The notes under the pieces are model-generated. The model was not told the DNA's origin and ran no database searches. It saw nothing but the letters and a program-made list of their open reading frames with translations. From Candidatus Nealsoniibacteriota bacterium (GTDB taxonomy: Bacteria > Patescibacteriota > Minisyncoccia > Minisyncoccales > PWPS01), in NCBI GenBank assembly GCA_003560665.1, contig PWKK01000023.1:75698-110416 (forward strand): a DNA stretch of 34,719 nt, given 5' to 3'. Shown here piece after piece: positions 18,090 through 27,474 of this stretch (position 1 is its first letter; every line of letters begins with the position of its first letter). The translations under genes were made by a program, and so were the position numbers.

Positions 18090-19024
18090 AGGATTGGATT
18101 TTGGATTTACGTGAATTTTACGCTGAAATGCAACACTTGTCATATACTTCGCACGGTGTTGTGCCTCAGTGAAGGGGCTCTCTCGGGGTGTGATTGATAT
18201 TATGTTACACTATCTGGCTCCTCTTGGGAGAAATTAGCAAAATTATATCCTTTTTTAAATACTTTTCTGAATCGTTCGTTGGTGTTCTTATTCTTGGGAT
18301 GTTTCTCAAGGAGATTATAGGCGAGTAAAATAAACAATAGCAGAGGTTTCTTTTTCAATCATCCCCCAGAGAGCAAACTCACTATCTCGATTATAAGTGA
18401 TTGTTCCTTCGATGTAGTGTTCTTTGTTCTTTGCATCTGCGTTATCTCCCGTACACCGCACTATCCGTCTGCTAGAGCAAAGAGACTTTTACGCTTTATA
18501 TAGGTCAAAAAATGGCTGATTTGTGCACGTCCCTTAGACAAGTATCTCCTTCCCAGTTTTCTTCTTTTTCCAATCTTTCTTCGATAGAAAGTACATTTCG
18601 TATCCAGCTTTGTCTTTCTCCCTTTTTGAGCTGTATTTCCTTCTTCTTCCTTGTCGTGGAAGCTTCTTTTTTAAATCCGGACGGAATCTTTCTGTCCATT
18701 CATAAATAATTTGATGATGAATCTTCTGTTTGTGGGCCACTAATTTAGGAGATATCAGAGGAGAAAATCTTTTTTCAATTATCAGAGAAAGATGAGGGTT
18801 TTTTCTGTGAGGCGTGATTCAGTTTTTGATTCCCTTCTTCTTTTTGCTTTCTTTTCTGTCGATCAGACACGGCAAATACCATCAGAATCCTTGTTGCGAT
18901 TAACTTCTTTCCAGACAGCATCTTTGGTTTTGCTAATTCTAAGAGCGATATCGGCGCATGATTCTTCTTGCCTTAATCCGCTTGAGATGACAGATCTGTC
19001 ATCTCTGCTAAAATGTTTATGCAT
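18090..19024 (-). pseudogene. Decayed IS30-family-like transposase
   Basis: Minus-strand fragments in several frames: MHKHFSRDDRSVISSGLRQEESCADIALRISKTKDAVWKEVNRN (HTH), IEKRFSPLISPKLVAHKQKIHHQIIYEWTERFRPDLKKKLPRQGRRRK, RNVLSIEERLEKEENWEGDTCLRDVHKSAIF. Order matches IS30 transposases. Confidence 0.7.
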
Positions 19025-19193
19025 ACTCGTGTTGGTGGTTGCTGGTTTGTACTTATTGCCAGGGTACTATCCGAGTATGTTCTTTGCAAAAATCTATCGT
19101 TTCCTTGCAGTGACGAATTTGTGTTAATTCTTTGACTTTTCTTTCTTTTTCTGTAAAGTATAATAACAGAAGTTGGTAACAGACTGAAGTATT

Positions 19194-20294
19194 ATGGCGG
19201 GTAAAAACTTTAGACCAAAAAGGCTCCACGTTCAGTGGCACATCACGGATAAGTGCAATCTTAACTGTAAGCACTGTTATAAAGACCCCGAATTAGAGAA
19301 AAATGAGGTTTCTTTTGCTGATTTAAAAATAATTTTAGAGGATTATATAAAGCAGCTTGAAAAGTGGGAGATAAACAAGGGTAGTATATCTTTTATGGGG
19401 GGAGAGCCTTTTGCGAGAAGCGACTTCTTTGATCTTTTAAAAGAGTGTCAGAAGTATTCGGAAAAAATAAATTATAGACTTTCTAGTAATGGGACACCGA
19501 TAAATAAAAAAACTGCCCGGAAGTTAAAAGAAGTGGGAATTACTAGTGTGCAGATTAGCTTAGAGGGAAGAGAAGAAGTAAATGACAGCATTAGGGGAAA
19601 AGGTGTTTTTAAAAGAGCGATAAAAGGAGTTAAAAATTTAAGAAAAGAAAATATTGGGGTGTCACTTTCCGTTACCGTTTGTAAGCAAAATATCAAAGAA
19701 GTTCCTCACATGATAAAATTAGCTCAAAAGCTAGATATTGGAGGAATTGGTTTTCGGAGAATTGTCCCTCTTGGAAATAGTCAAAATGCGAAAAATTTTC
19801 TTCTTTCTCCAAATGAGACAAAGGATTTTTACAAGTTACTGCTAAAGGAAGAAAAGAAAACAGGAATGAATTTAACGGGGGCATGTGAAATGGGAGTTGT
19901 TGCGCAAGAGGAAAAAGTACATATGGGGTGCCCTGTCGGGTTCAATGCTTTTATAATTATGCCTGATGGGGCCGTGCTCCCTTGCAGAAGATTACCTGTT
20001 TATGCGGGAAATGTACTAAAAGATGGATTTGAAAAGATCTATTATAATTCAAAAATATTTAAAGAACTTAGAAACATTAAAAATACAAACGAGCACTGTG
20101 GGAAGTGTCCTTATTTTCTAGAATGCAGAGGAGGTGCGAAGTGTATTAATTATGCGTATTATGGGAATGCTTTTAATCCGGATCCACAGTGCTGGAGAGC
20201 CTTTAAGCAGATTCCACCAAAAAAATTAAAAGTAAAAAAAGCAGAAAAGATAGAAAAAGAGAAGAGCAATAAGTGGATTCTGTCTAAAAAATAA
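19194..20294 (+). CDS. Radical SAM/SPASM protein
   Basis: VQWHITDKCNLNCKHCYKDPE, SFMGGEPF, LSSNGTP; SPASM CPVGFNAFIIMPDGAVLPCRRLP...HCGKCPYFLECRGGAKC. Confidence 0.93.
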   Translation: MAGKNFRPKRLHVQWHITDKCNLNCKHCYKDPELEKNEVSFADLKIILEDYIKQLEKWEINKGSISFMGGEPFARSDFFDLLKECQKYSEKINYRLSSNGTPINKKTARKLKEVGITSVQISLEGREEVNDSIRGKGVFKRAIKGVKNLRKENIGVSLSVTVCKQNIKEVPHMIKLAQKLDIGGIGFRRIVPLGNSQNAKNFLLSPNETKDFYKLLLKEEKKTGMNLTGACEMGVVAQEEKVHMGCPVGFNAFIIMPDGAVLPCRRLPVYAGNVLKDGFEKIYYNSKIFKELRNIKNTNEHCGKCPYFLECRGGAKCINYAYYGNAFNPDPQCWRAFKQIPPKKLKVKKAEKIEKEKSNKWILSKK

Positions 20295-20298
20295 ATCT

Positions 20299-20508
20299 AT
20301 GAAGGCATTTGCAAACAAAAAAAGGGATTATATTATCACATACCGAGGCGGTTCTTCTTATACTGTTTTGGGTTGGATAAAAGCGAAAACAAAAGAGAAA
20401 GCTTTTAAAAAGGCAAAGAAGAAACTAAGCGGGAAAGCAAAAGAAAGGTTTGTTTCTGGCGCTCAAATTGCAGAGTGGAAAGGAGTAGGAACTATATTTT
20501 TTCAATAA
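20299..20508 (+). CDS. Small basic protein (69 aa), unknown
   Basis: Immediately follows the SPASM radical SAM gene; YIITYRGGSSYTVLGWIKAKTKEKAFKKAKKKL. Confidence 0.55.
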   Translation: MKAFANKKRDYIITYRGGSSYTVLGWIKAKTKEKAFKKAKKKLSGKAKERFVSGAQIAEWKGVGTIFFQ

Positions 20509-20529
20509 ATTAATGTAATATATTAGCAT

Positions 20530-21609
20530 ATGAAGGGCTTTATATCCGAAAAAGAGCTTTTAAATCTTTGGGAAAAGAAACTTTCTTCAATAAGGGATGA
20601 GGAGAGTTTTAATCTATACATTGACAATCCTTTTTGTGTACAGCAGTGTGCATACTGTAAACACACGGGAAGCCTGAAAAGAGACTACGAAGATGATTTT
20701 AGTAAATATTATGAAGAAATCTTGCCAGCTCAAATAAAAATATTTTCTAGTTTACTTAAAAAGAAAATTCCCGATACGGTTTACTTTGGAGGAGGTACTC
20801 CGAGTGCGATGTCTTTTTCTCAGATGAAGAATGTTTTTAGTAGCATCCCAAACTTTAAAAAAATAAAAAAGAAAGCGTTTGAGTGTAATCCAAATCTTTT
20901 AAACAAGGAAAAGATAAAGTTGCTTATAGAAAATAATTTTACTTATGTTTCCTTTGGAATACAGTCTCTCGATAAAGATGTTTTAGATTACAATAGGCGC
21001 GATAATTATGAAAAAATACCCCTGAAAGACTATATAGGAAAGTTTGAAAAGGAAGGAGTAAGAGTAAACTGTGACTTGATGGCGTTTATCGGTGAGTATA
21101 AAGACAATCCAAGCATTGAAATAAAAAGAGTAGAGAAAGATATAGTGGGGCTTGTTAAAACCTATAGACCGAGTATGATTACTATATATCCGGAAAGTGG
21201 ATTTCTAAGAGAAGATAAAATCAGGGGAGCATATCTTTCACGAAAGCTTCGTGAAATGATTTTAAAACTAGATAAAAAGCATAACTTTGGCCATCAGGAT
21301 GAATTTTTACTAAGCTTGAATAAAGATGACATATTGCGGGGAATGGAGATTTGTTATCATCTGGGAGTTTCCCTTTCTTCGGAGGAATTAAGAGAAACGA
21401 AGAAATACGATTCTTCCGGACCACCAAACCAAAGCCCGGTTCAGAACTGTTTGGCACTCGGTGGCTTTAAACACCACCGTCCCTGGAGCTATCACGGAAG
21501 AGATTTTGTCTACCATAACCTAAACGAGGAAAATACAGGATTTAGTTATTTTATTACGGGGGAAAAAGAAAAGAAAAGACCCGTGTTTACGAACATGGAT
21601 TTTATCTAA
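20530..21609 (+). CDS. HemN-like (coproporphyrinogen III oxidase family) radical SAM protein
   Basis: LYIDNPFCVQQCAYCKH (CxxxCxxC), DTVYFGGGTPSAMS, VSFGIQSLDKDVL, VNCDLMAFIGE. Confidence 0.88.
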   Translation: MKGFISEKELLNLWEKKLSSIRDEESFNLYIDNPFCVQQCAYCKHTGSLKRDYEDDFSKYYEEILPAQIKIFSSLLKKKIPDTVYFGGGTPSAMSFSQMKNVFSSIPNFKKIKKKAFECNPNLLNKEKIKLLIENNFTYVSFGIQSLDKDVLDYNRRDNYEKIPLKDYIGKFEKEGVRVNCDLMAFIGEYKDNPSIEIKRVEKDIVGLVKTYRPSMITIYPESGFLREDKIRGAYLSRKLREMILKLDKKHNFGHQDEFLLSLNKDDILRGMEICYHLGVSLSSEELRETKKYDSSGPPNQSPVQNCLALGGFKHHRPWSYHGRDFVYHNLNEENTGFSYFITGEKEKKRPVFTNMDFI

Positions 21610-21633
21610 ATTAATAAGATAATATAAAAAAAT

Positions 21634-22194
21634 ATGTCAAAAAAGATAATTATTTTAAATATAGTGGGAATGGTGATAGTGGGGCTTGGTGTTATTTATT
21701 TTTTCGCTTGGAGGCCTCAAGAAAAGTCGGTGGATGTGCCAAGAGAAGAAGCAGAAGGGATTTACTTTAACTCAAATATAGATATAGGTATTCCGGAACA
21801 CCCCGGAATGAATTTCGTTATGGAGTATAGAAGAGGAGTGCTCGTTGCACATTACTATATCGCTAAAGAAAAACAAAGTAACTTGATTGATTTTTTTAAA
21901 AATGAGTTAGATAATTTTGAGGTTGCAGAAGATATAAGCGTTTCAAATGCCCGTTATTTTTATATGAGCAACAAGAAAATGATGGCCTATGACAGTGAAG
22001 GTGACTATGATGATCAACATGATCTTATAGAGGCACATGAAGAGTTCAAGGAAGGGGAATTAATGACAGTTGAAGTTGGAAGAGCTCCTGTTAATCCTGG
22101 ATTTGATTATATCGATTTTAACCCTATGCGCCCAGGACAAAGAGAATTGGAAGAAACAATGGTTGTGTTTTGGTTTTATTCACCGAATATATAA
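21634..22194 (+). CDS. Membrane-anchored hypothetical protein
   Basis: 186 aa with N-terminal TM (IIILNIVGMVIVGLGVIYFF). Confidence 0.65.
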   Translation: MSKKIIILNIVGMVIVGLGVIYFFAWRPQEKSVDVPREEAEGIYFNSNIDIGIPEHPGMNFVMEYRRGVLVAHYYIAKEKQSNLIDFFKNELDNFEVAEDISVSNARYFYMSNKKMMAYDSEGDYDDQHDLIEAHEEFKEGELMTVEVGRAPVNPGFDYIDFNPMRPGQRELEETMVVFWFYSPNI

Positions 22195-22382
22195 TATTTA
22201 AATTTAATTTTCAGATTAAAAGATATTGGCAGAGTGTAAGCTACATACAAAGAATAATATAAGGTTGTGCGTTAACTCTACTTTTTGAAATTTGAAGGTC
22301 AGCAAGCGAGTGGGAAGAAGGATTTTGCAGGGAAAAAAAGAGATAACTGCTTTAAATAAAAGTTTCTATAGACGACTAAGAA

Positions 22383-24095
22383 ATGAAAAAGAGAAATTTT
22401 TTAATAAGAATCTCTATTTTGCTCTCTATTTTCATTTTTATTGCTGGTTGGAGTTATTTTGACGAGCTAGAAGAGAAAAACACAGTTCTTAAAACGGAAA
22501 AATTAATAGAAATCCCCGAAGATCATGACAATGTAAATTCCGTTATCTTTGACTCTGATCTTCGTCGGGTTGCATACAGAGCTGAGAAAGAAGGAGAGCG
22601 GTTTATGGTTGTTAATGGTGAAAAAGGGGAAAAATATGATTCTGTTAGCGCCTTCAGGTTCGATTTCGGTGGTGATAAATTTTTCTACAGAGCGAGAAAA
22701 AACGGAGCCTGGATTATAGTGCAAAACGGAAAAGAGGGTGAGAAATACGATTCAATTTTAACCTCCACTTTCAGCCGTGACGGAAAAAAGATTATTTACA
22801 GTGCTCAAAAAAAAGGGAAATATTATACTGTTGTAGGAGACAGAGAAAGAGGACCTTATGATGCGGTCGGCTCTTTTCCCGTCTTTAGTCCCAATGGAAG
22901 CAAGTTGCTTTATAAAGCTGAAGAAGAAGGCAAACAGTTTGTAGTTCTAAACGGAGAAAAAGGAAAAAGTTACAATCTGGTCCGGTCCTTTTCTTTTAGC
23001 CCCGACAGCAGGAATTTTGCCTATGTTGCAAAAGAGAATGGCAAAGAGTTTGTTGTTTTAAATAGAGAAGAAAAGAAAAAATATGATGCTGTCGGATTTC
23101 TTTTTTCTTTTAGCCCCGACAGCAGGAATTTTGCCTATGTTGCAAAAGAGAACGGCAAAGAGTTCGTTGTTTTAAATGGAGAAGAAAAGGAAAAATATGA
23201 CTTTGTGGAACTTTTCCCCGGCTTTAGTCCTGACGGAGATAAGTTTGCCTACAGGGCCGAGGAAAAAGGAAAGCAGTTTATGGTAGTTGATGGTAAAGAA
23301 AAGAAAAAATATGACTCTGTCAGCTCTTTTGCATTTTCCTCTGACAGCATACGATCTGCCTATATAGCAAAAGAAGATGGGAAACAGTTTGTAGTTCTAA
23401 ACAGAGAAGAAAAGAAAAAGTATGATGAAGTAAAGTTTTTTACTTTCCATCGTCACGGAATGAGGAATGCCTATATTGCAAGAAAGGGAGAAAAATGGCT
23501 TTTAGTCATAGACGATAAAGAAGAAAACGACTATGACTTTGTTGACCGTTTTGTTTTCAGTCCCGATGGGACACGCTTTGCCTACAGAGTGAAAGAAGAG
23601 GGAGAACAGTTTATAATTGTAGACAGCAAAGAAGAGAAAAGGTATAATACGGTTAGTTCTTTTTCTTTTAATTCTACCGGAGAAAGATTTGCCTACAGTG
23701 CCGAAAAAAAAGGAAAGCAAGTTAAAGTTATAGATGGAAAAGAAGGGGTTCTTTATGATTCGATTGACTCTTTCAAGTTCAGCCCTGACGGTAAGCGTTT
23801 TGCCTATAGAGCGAAAGACGGTAAAGAAGAGTTTATGGTTGTAGAAGGCAAAGAAGAAAGTACTTATGATTCGGTAAGCTCCCTTCTTTTTAGTCGTGAT
23901 GGTAAGAACTATGCATACAAGGCGAAAAAAGAGGGTGAAGAATTTATCATCTTAAACGTAGAAGAAGGTGAAAGATGGGATGCTGTTTACTCGGGAACTG
24001 TTTTGTTTAGTCGTGACGGAAGATATATTACCTACGGGGCAAAGAGGGGAAATGAGATTTGGAGAGTAACAAAAAAAGTAGTGAACGCAAAATAA
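22383..24095 (+). CDS. Membrane-anchored beta-propeller protein with 14 PD40/WD40-like repeats
   Basis: N-terminal TM then about 38-aa repeats of type FSPDGxxFAYRAKExGKQFVVLNGEEKKKYDSVSS; 14 units counted by eye. Confidence 0.85.
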   Translation: MKKRNFLIRISILLSIFIFIAGWSYFDELEEKNTVLKTEKLIEIPEDHDNVNSVIFDSDLRRVAYRAEKEGERFMVVNGEKGEKYDSVSAFRFDFGGDKFFYRARKNGAWIIVQNGKEGEKYDSILTSTFSRDGKKIIYSAQKKGKYYTVVGDRERGPYDAVGSFPVFSPNGSKLLYKAEEEGKQFVVLNGEKGKSYNLVRSFSFSPDSRNFAYVAKENGKEFVVLNREEKKKYDAVGFLFSFSPDSRNFAYVAKENGKEFVVLNGEEKEKYDFVELFPGFSPDGDKFAYRAEEKGKQFMVVDGKEKKKYDSVSSFAFSSDSIRSAYIAKEDGKQFVVLNREEKKKYDEVKFFTFHRHGMRNAYIARKGEKWLLVIDDKEENDYDFVDRFVFSPDGTRFAYRVKEEGEQFIIVDSKEEKRYNTVSSFSFNSTGERFAYSAEKKGKQVKVIDGKEGVLYDSIDSFKFSPDGKRFAYRAKDGKEEFMVVEGKEESTYDSVSSLLFSRDGKNYAYKAKKEGEEFIILNVEEGERWDAVYSGTVLFSRDGRYITYGAKRGNEIWRVTKKVVNAK

Positions 24096-24194
24096 AAAAG
24101 ACGACAAAGATATAGAGAAAGGCGATAAGATGTATTATGTAAAAAAGCCAGGTGCAACTTTGTTGCCCTTAAATAATCGGGAGATTAACTTTTT

Positions 24195-24647
24195 ATGAAA
24201 ATTATTGCAATGAAAGAAAGAGGTGGATTTACCGTAATAGAGCTTTTGATCGTCATTAGCTTGATTACTCTTTTTTCCTTTTTGACCGCTCCTTTTAGCA
24301 TAGAGTTTTACAGAGAGCAAACTCTTGATGAAGAAGCGCAATTCTTGGCCAACAATCTCAAAAACACACAATCTCACGCCATGGCGGGAAAAGATGATAT
24401 TGCTTGGGGAGTGGAGTTTTTGTCGGAAAAGTATATAATTTTTAAAGGTGGTTCCTGTGGAGAAGGAACAACTCATCGGACGGTTAATTTGCGGGGGGGA
24501 GTGGAGCTGGAAGGAGATAGTTGTGTTTTGTTTAAAGGAGGAACGGGAGTGCCAAACAACTCAGCGGAAGTTACGATAAAACATGGAGAAGAAAGGAGTT
24601 ACATAATAAATATTACGGAAGGAGGGGCGATAAGTATAGTTAGGTAA
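24195..24647 (+). CDS. Minor prepilin, FimT/GspH-like
   Basis: MKERGGFTVIELLIVISLITLFSFLTAPF prepilin N-terminus. Confidence 0.85.
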   Translation: MKIIAMKERGGFTVIELLIVISLITLFSFLTAPFSIEFYREQTLDEEAQFLANNLKNTQSHAMAGKDDIAWGVEFLSEKYIIFKGGSCGEGTTHRTVNLRGGVELEGDSCVLFKGGTGVPNNSAEVTIKHGEERSYIINITEGGAISIVR

Positions 24648-24668
24648 ACTACAAATCAAAAACCGTTA

Positions 24669-26828
24669 ATGGACAAAATTCAAAACAATCAAAGCGGGGC
24701 GGGGCTTCTGGAGGTACTGGCGGCGGTAGCGGTTTTTGCAATCGGGATTATGACGGTACTACACCTTTACTCGGGATCTTTTTCCGCGACAACACACAGC
24801 ATAGAAAAAAACCAAGCAATTCTCTTGGCAAGAGAGGGAATAGAGGCGGTACGCTCAATCAGGGATGCTGATTTTGGGAGGTTATCTGAAGATGCAGGCG
24901 GAATTGAACTAGAAAACAACAGGTGGCATATTACAACGTATCCCGAGATGGACATAGATGGAAGATTTACAAGAGAGATTGCCATTGAGGAAACAAACGA
25001 AAAGACAAGGAGAGTAATTTCTACTGTTTCGTGGGAACCACTCAGAGGAGAAGAAACCAGCGTTGTTATTGAGGAGTATTTGACGAATTGGAGAGAACCT
25101 TATGATATCTCACATACTCTAACTATTCATTCCGGGACGGGTGGTTCTGTTACTTCTCCCGGAGAAGGGACCTATACTTACGATTTTGGTGAAACGGTAG
25201 ATATTGTGGCAGAGGAAACCGATTTTCAAGGATGGACGGGAGACACCGAAGAAATCGATGACCCAAGCAGTGCCTCTACAACAATAACTATACTTGGCGA
25301 CTACAGCATTACGGCTACTTTTGAAGGAGATATAACACACGACCTGACAGTTGATTCTACTTCCGGTGGTTCTGTTACTTCTCCCGGAGAAGGAACTTAT
25401 AACTACGTTTGGGATGAAACGGTAAATATCGTAGCAGAACCGAATGCGGGATACGATTTTCAAGGATGGACGGGAGACACCGAAGAAATCGATGACCCAA
25501 GCAGTGCCTCCACGACAGTAAACATGCTTGGCGACTACAGCATTACGGCTAACTTTACAGAGACAACACACGAACTGACAATTGAATCCACTTCCAGTGG
25601 GTTGGTTGCAAACCCCGGAGAGGGAACCTATACTTATGGATTAGGTGAAACGGTAAATATCGTAGCAGAAGGACCTGATTTTCAAGGATGGACGGGAGAC
25701 ACCGAAGAAATCGATGACCCAAGCAGTGCCTCCACAACAATAACTATACTTGGTGACTACAGCATTACGGCTAACTTTGGAGAAGTAACACACGACCTGA
25801 CAGTTGATTCTACTTCCGGTGGTTCTGTTACTTCTCCCGGAGAAGGAACTTATAACTACGTTTGGGGAGAAACGGTAGATATTGTAGCAGAACCGAATGC
25901 GGGATATGATTTTCAAGGATGGACGGGAGACACCGAAGAAATCGACGACCCAAGCAGTGCCTCCACAACAATAACTATACTTGGTGACTACAGCATTACA
26001 GCTAACTTTACAGAGATAACACACGACCTGACAGTTGATTCTACTTCCGGTGGTTCTGTCACCTCTCCTGGAGAAGGAACTTATAACTACGTTTGGGGAG
26101 AAACGGTAGATATTGTAGCAGAACCGAATGCGGGATACGATTTTCAAGGATGGACGGGAGATACCGAAGAAATCGACGATCCAAGCAGTGTCTCCACAAC
26201 AATAACTATACTTGACGATTACAGCATTACAGCCAGCTTTACAGAAAAAGAATATGAACTTGCCGTAAACTCCACTACCGGAGGAACGGCTACAGACAAC
26301 ACCAACAACTCTCCTTATTTAGTGGGAACGGTAGTTGACATTAATGCCAACTCTAGTAGCGGATATGAATTTGTTGAGTGGACTACCAATGACGGAGGAA
26401 GTTTCGGAAACAAAAATATCGCTGATACCACTTACGAGATGCCCTCCAACAATGCAACGATAACCGCTAACTTTAGTGTAGTAGAAACAGGGATAGTTCG
26501 TGATTCTACGGGAGTGATTTCTGACGGAGATGGAGAACAGAGCTACAGCATAACGAATATCGATGTCTCTGGAATGGACACCATGTCCCTGGAAATCTCC
26601 TATGAATTACAATCAGGCCGCCGTGGCAACCAAAGAATCTGGGTCGAGGTTGATGGAAGTGAAGTCTATTCTGACACCGTTGAAACGGCAAGTGCTACAT
26701 GGCAAGACGACATTGATGTTTCCGGAGACAGTAATGTGACCATTACCATTTATGCTGACGCAGGAAGCCACCCTCAAGGCGATGATTATGCTGAAATACA
26801 CTGGGTAGAATATGAGCAAAGAGAGTAA
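24669..26828 (+). CDS. PilV-like prepilin with tandem InlB-like (Flg_new/Bacterial_repeat) beta repeats
   Basis: QSGAGLLEVLAAVAVFAIGIMTVLHLYSGSF...ILLAREGIEAVRSIRDADF; then repeats HDLTVDSTSGGSVTSPGEGTYNYVWGETVDIVAEPNAGYDFQGWTGDTEEI...GDYSITANF. Confidence 0.88.
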   Translation: MDKIQNNQSGAGLLEVLAAVAVFAIGIMTVLHLYSGSFSATTHSIEKNQAILLAREGIEAVRSIRDADFGRLSEDAGGIELENNRWHITTYPEMDIDGRFTREIAIEETNEKTRRVISTVSWEPLRGEETSVVIEEYLTNWREPYDISHTLTIHSGTGGSVTSPGEGTYTYDFGETVDIVAEETDFQGWTGDTEEIDDPSSASTTITILGDYSITATFEGDITHDLTVDSTSGGSVTSPGEGTYNYVWDETVNIVAEPNAGYDFQGWTGDTEEIDDPSSASTTVNMLGDYSITANFTETTHELTIESTSSGLVANPGEGTYTYGLGETVNIVAEGPDFQGWTGDTEEIDDPSSASTTITILGDYSITANFGEVTHDLTVDSTSGGSVTSPGEGTYNYVWGETVDIVAEPNAGYDFQGWTGDTEEIDDPSSASTTITILGDYSITANFTEITHDLTVDSTSGGSVTSPGEGTYNYVWGETVDIVAEPNAGYDFQGWTGDTEEIDDPSSVSTTITILDDYSITASFTEKEYELAVNSTTGGTATDNTNNSPYLVGTVVDINANSSSGYEFVEWTTNDGGSFGNKNIADTTYEMPSNNATITANFSVVETGIVRDSTGVISDGDGEQSYSITNIDVSGMDTMSLEISYELQSGRRGNQRIWVEVDGSEVYSDTVETASATWQDDIDVSGDSNVTITIYADAGSHPQGDDYAEIHWVEYEQRE
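25111..26250 (+). repeat. In-gene tandem repeat, 5 close copies (about 222-231 nt) plus one divergent copy
   Basis: CACGACCTGACAGTTGATTC-type unit starts near 25338, 25569, 25791 and 26022; near-identical blocks such as GATTTTCAAGGATGGACGGGAGACACCGAAGAAATCGA. Confidence 0.9.
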
Positions 26829-27014
26829 GAAAGGACGCAGAGAGGTGTAAAAAATAAGAAGAAGAGAGGTGCTTGCAAAACAGCTAACAGAAAACGAGAC
26901 CTGGCTCCTCAAAAGTACACTGAATAAGAAAAGAAGATAATGTTTAAAGGTAGAATAAATAGATATTAAAAATCAACTTGTTGAGACCCAATTGGAATAA
27001 TTGAAAAAAGTTTT

Positions 27015-27419
27015 ATGTTAAGAGTTAACCGTCAAAAAGGAAATATCGCTCTTATCACTTCTCTTATAATAAGCGCTGTTTTTATTTTACTTTTTGCAGG
27101 TATGTTTCGCTTGGCCGTTGGAGGCATGGAAAGAATTTCTGATAAAGAAAATTCACAAAAAGCAATTTCTCTTGCCACTACTTGTGCTGAATATACACTT
27201 ACGCAGTTAAGAGAAGAACCGAATTATACCGGCGAAGAGAGTCATCCATCTGAAAACTGCACCATAGGAGCGGTAAAAATGAGAGCAGATGAGCGCCATT
27301 TTGTTGTTGGGGGAGATTATTCGGGTTACGTAAAAAGAGTGTCCGTTGAAGTTAAAATAGTAGAGGAAGGAGGCGAGAGAACACTGGAAATTTTGAAATG
27401 GGAGCCTGATGATTACTAA
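27015..27419 (+). CDS. PilX-like pilus assembly protein
   Basis: NRQKGNIALITSLIISAVFILLFAGMFRLAVGGMERISDKENSQKAISLATTCAEYTL, located among prepilin genes. Confidence 0.75.
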   Translation: MLRVNRQKGNIALITSLIISAVFILLFAGMFRLAVGGMERISDKENSQKAISLATTCAEYTLTQLREEPNYTGEESHPSENCTIGAVKMRADERHFVVGGDYSGYVKRVSVEVKIVEEGGERTLEILKWEPDDY

Positions 27420-27474
27420 GGTTGTTGTATTTTAATTTATATTAGTGTATAAACAAGAAAACTCATCCTAAAAT

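Noticed and set aside
16433-18100. Group II intron containing the RT
   Set aside because: No recognisable domain V or 5' GUGYG boundary, and too little space between the RT start and the IS30 remnant for the 5' ribozyme domains.
18505-18740. Independent small ORFs on either strand
   Set aside because: Minus-strand pieces fit a frameshifted IS30 transposase; plus-strand ORF is its antisense.
19132-19164. TTGACT...TATAAT promoter upstream of the 19194 radical SAM gene
   Set aside because: Good -10 (19159-19164) but the 21-nt spacer is too long for a confident sigma70 call.
25119-26147. Minus-strand ORFs opposite the InlB-like repeats
   Set aside because: Repetitive antisense translations of the tandem repeat; no independent coding signal.
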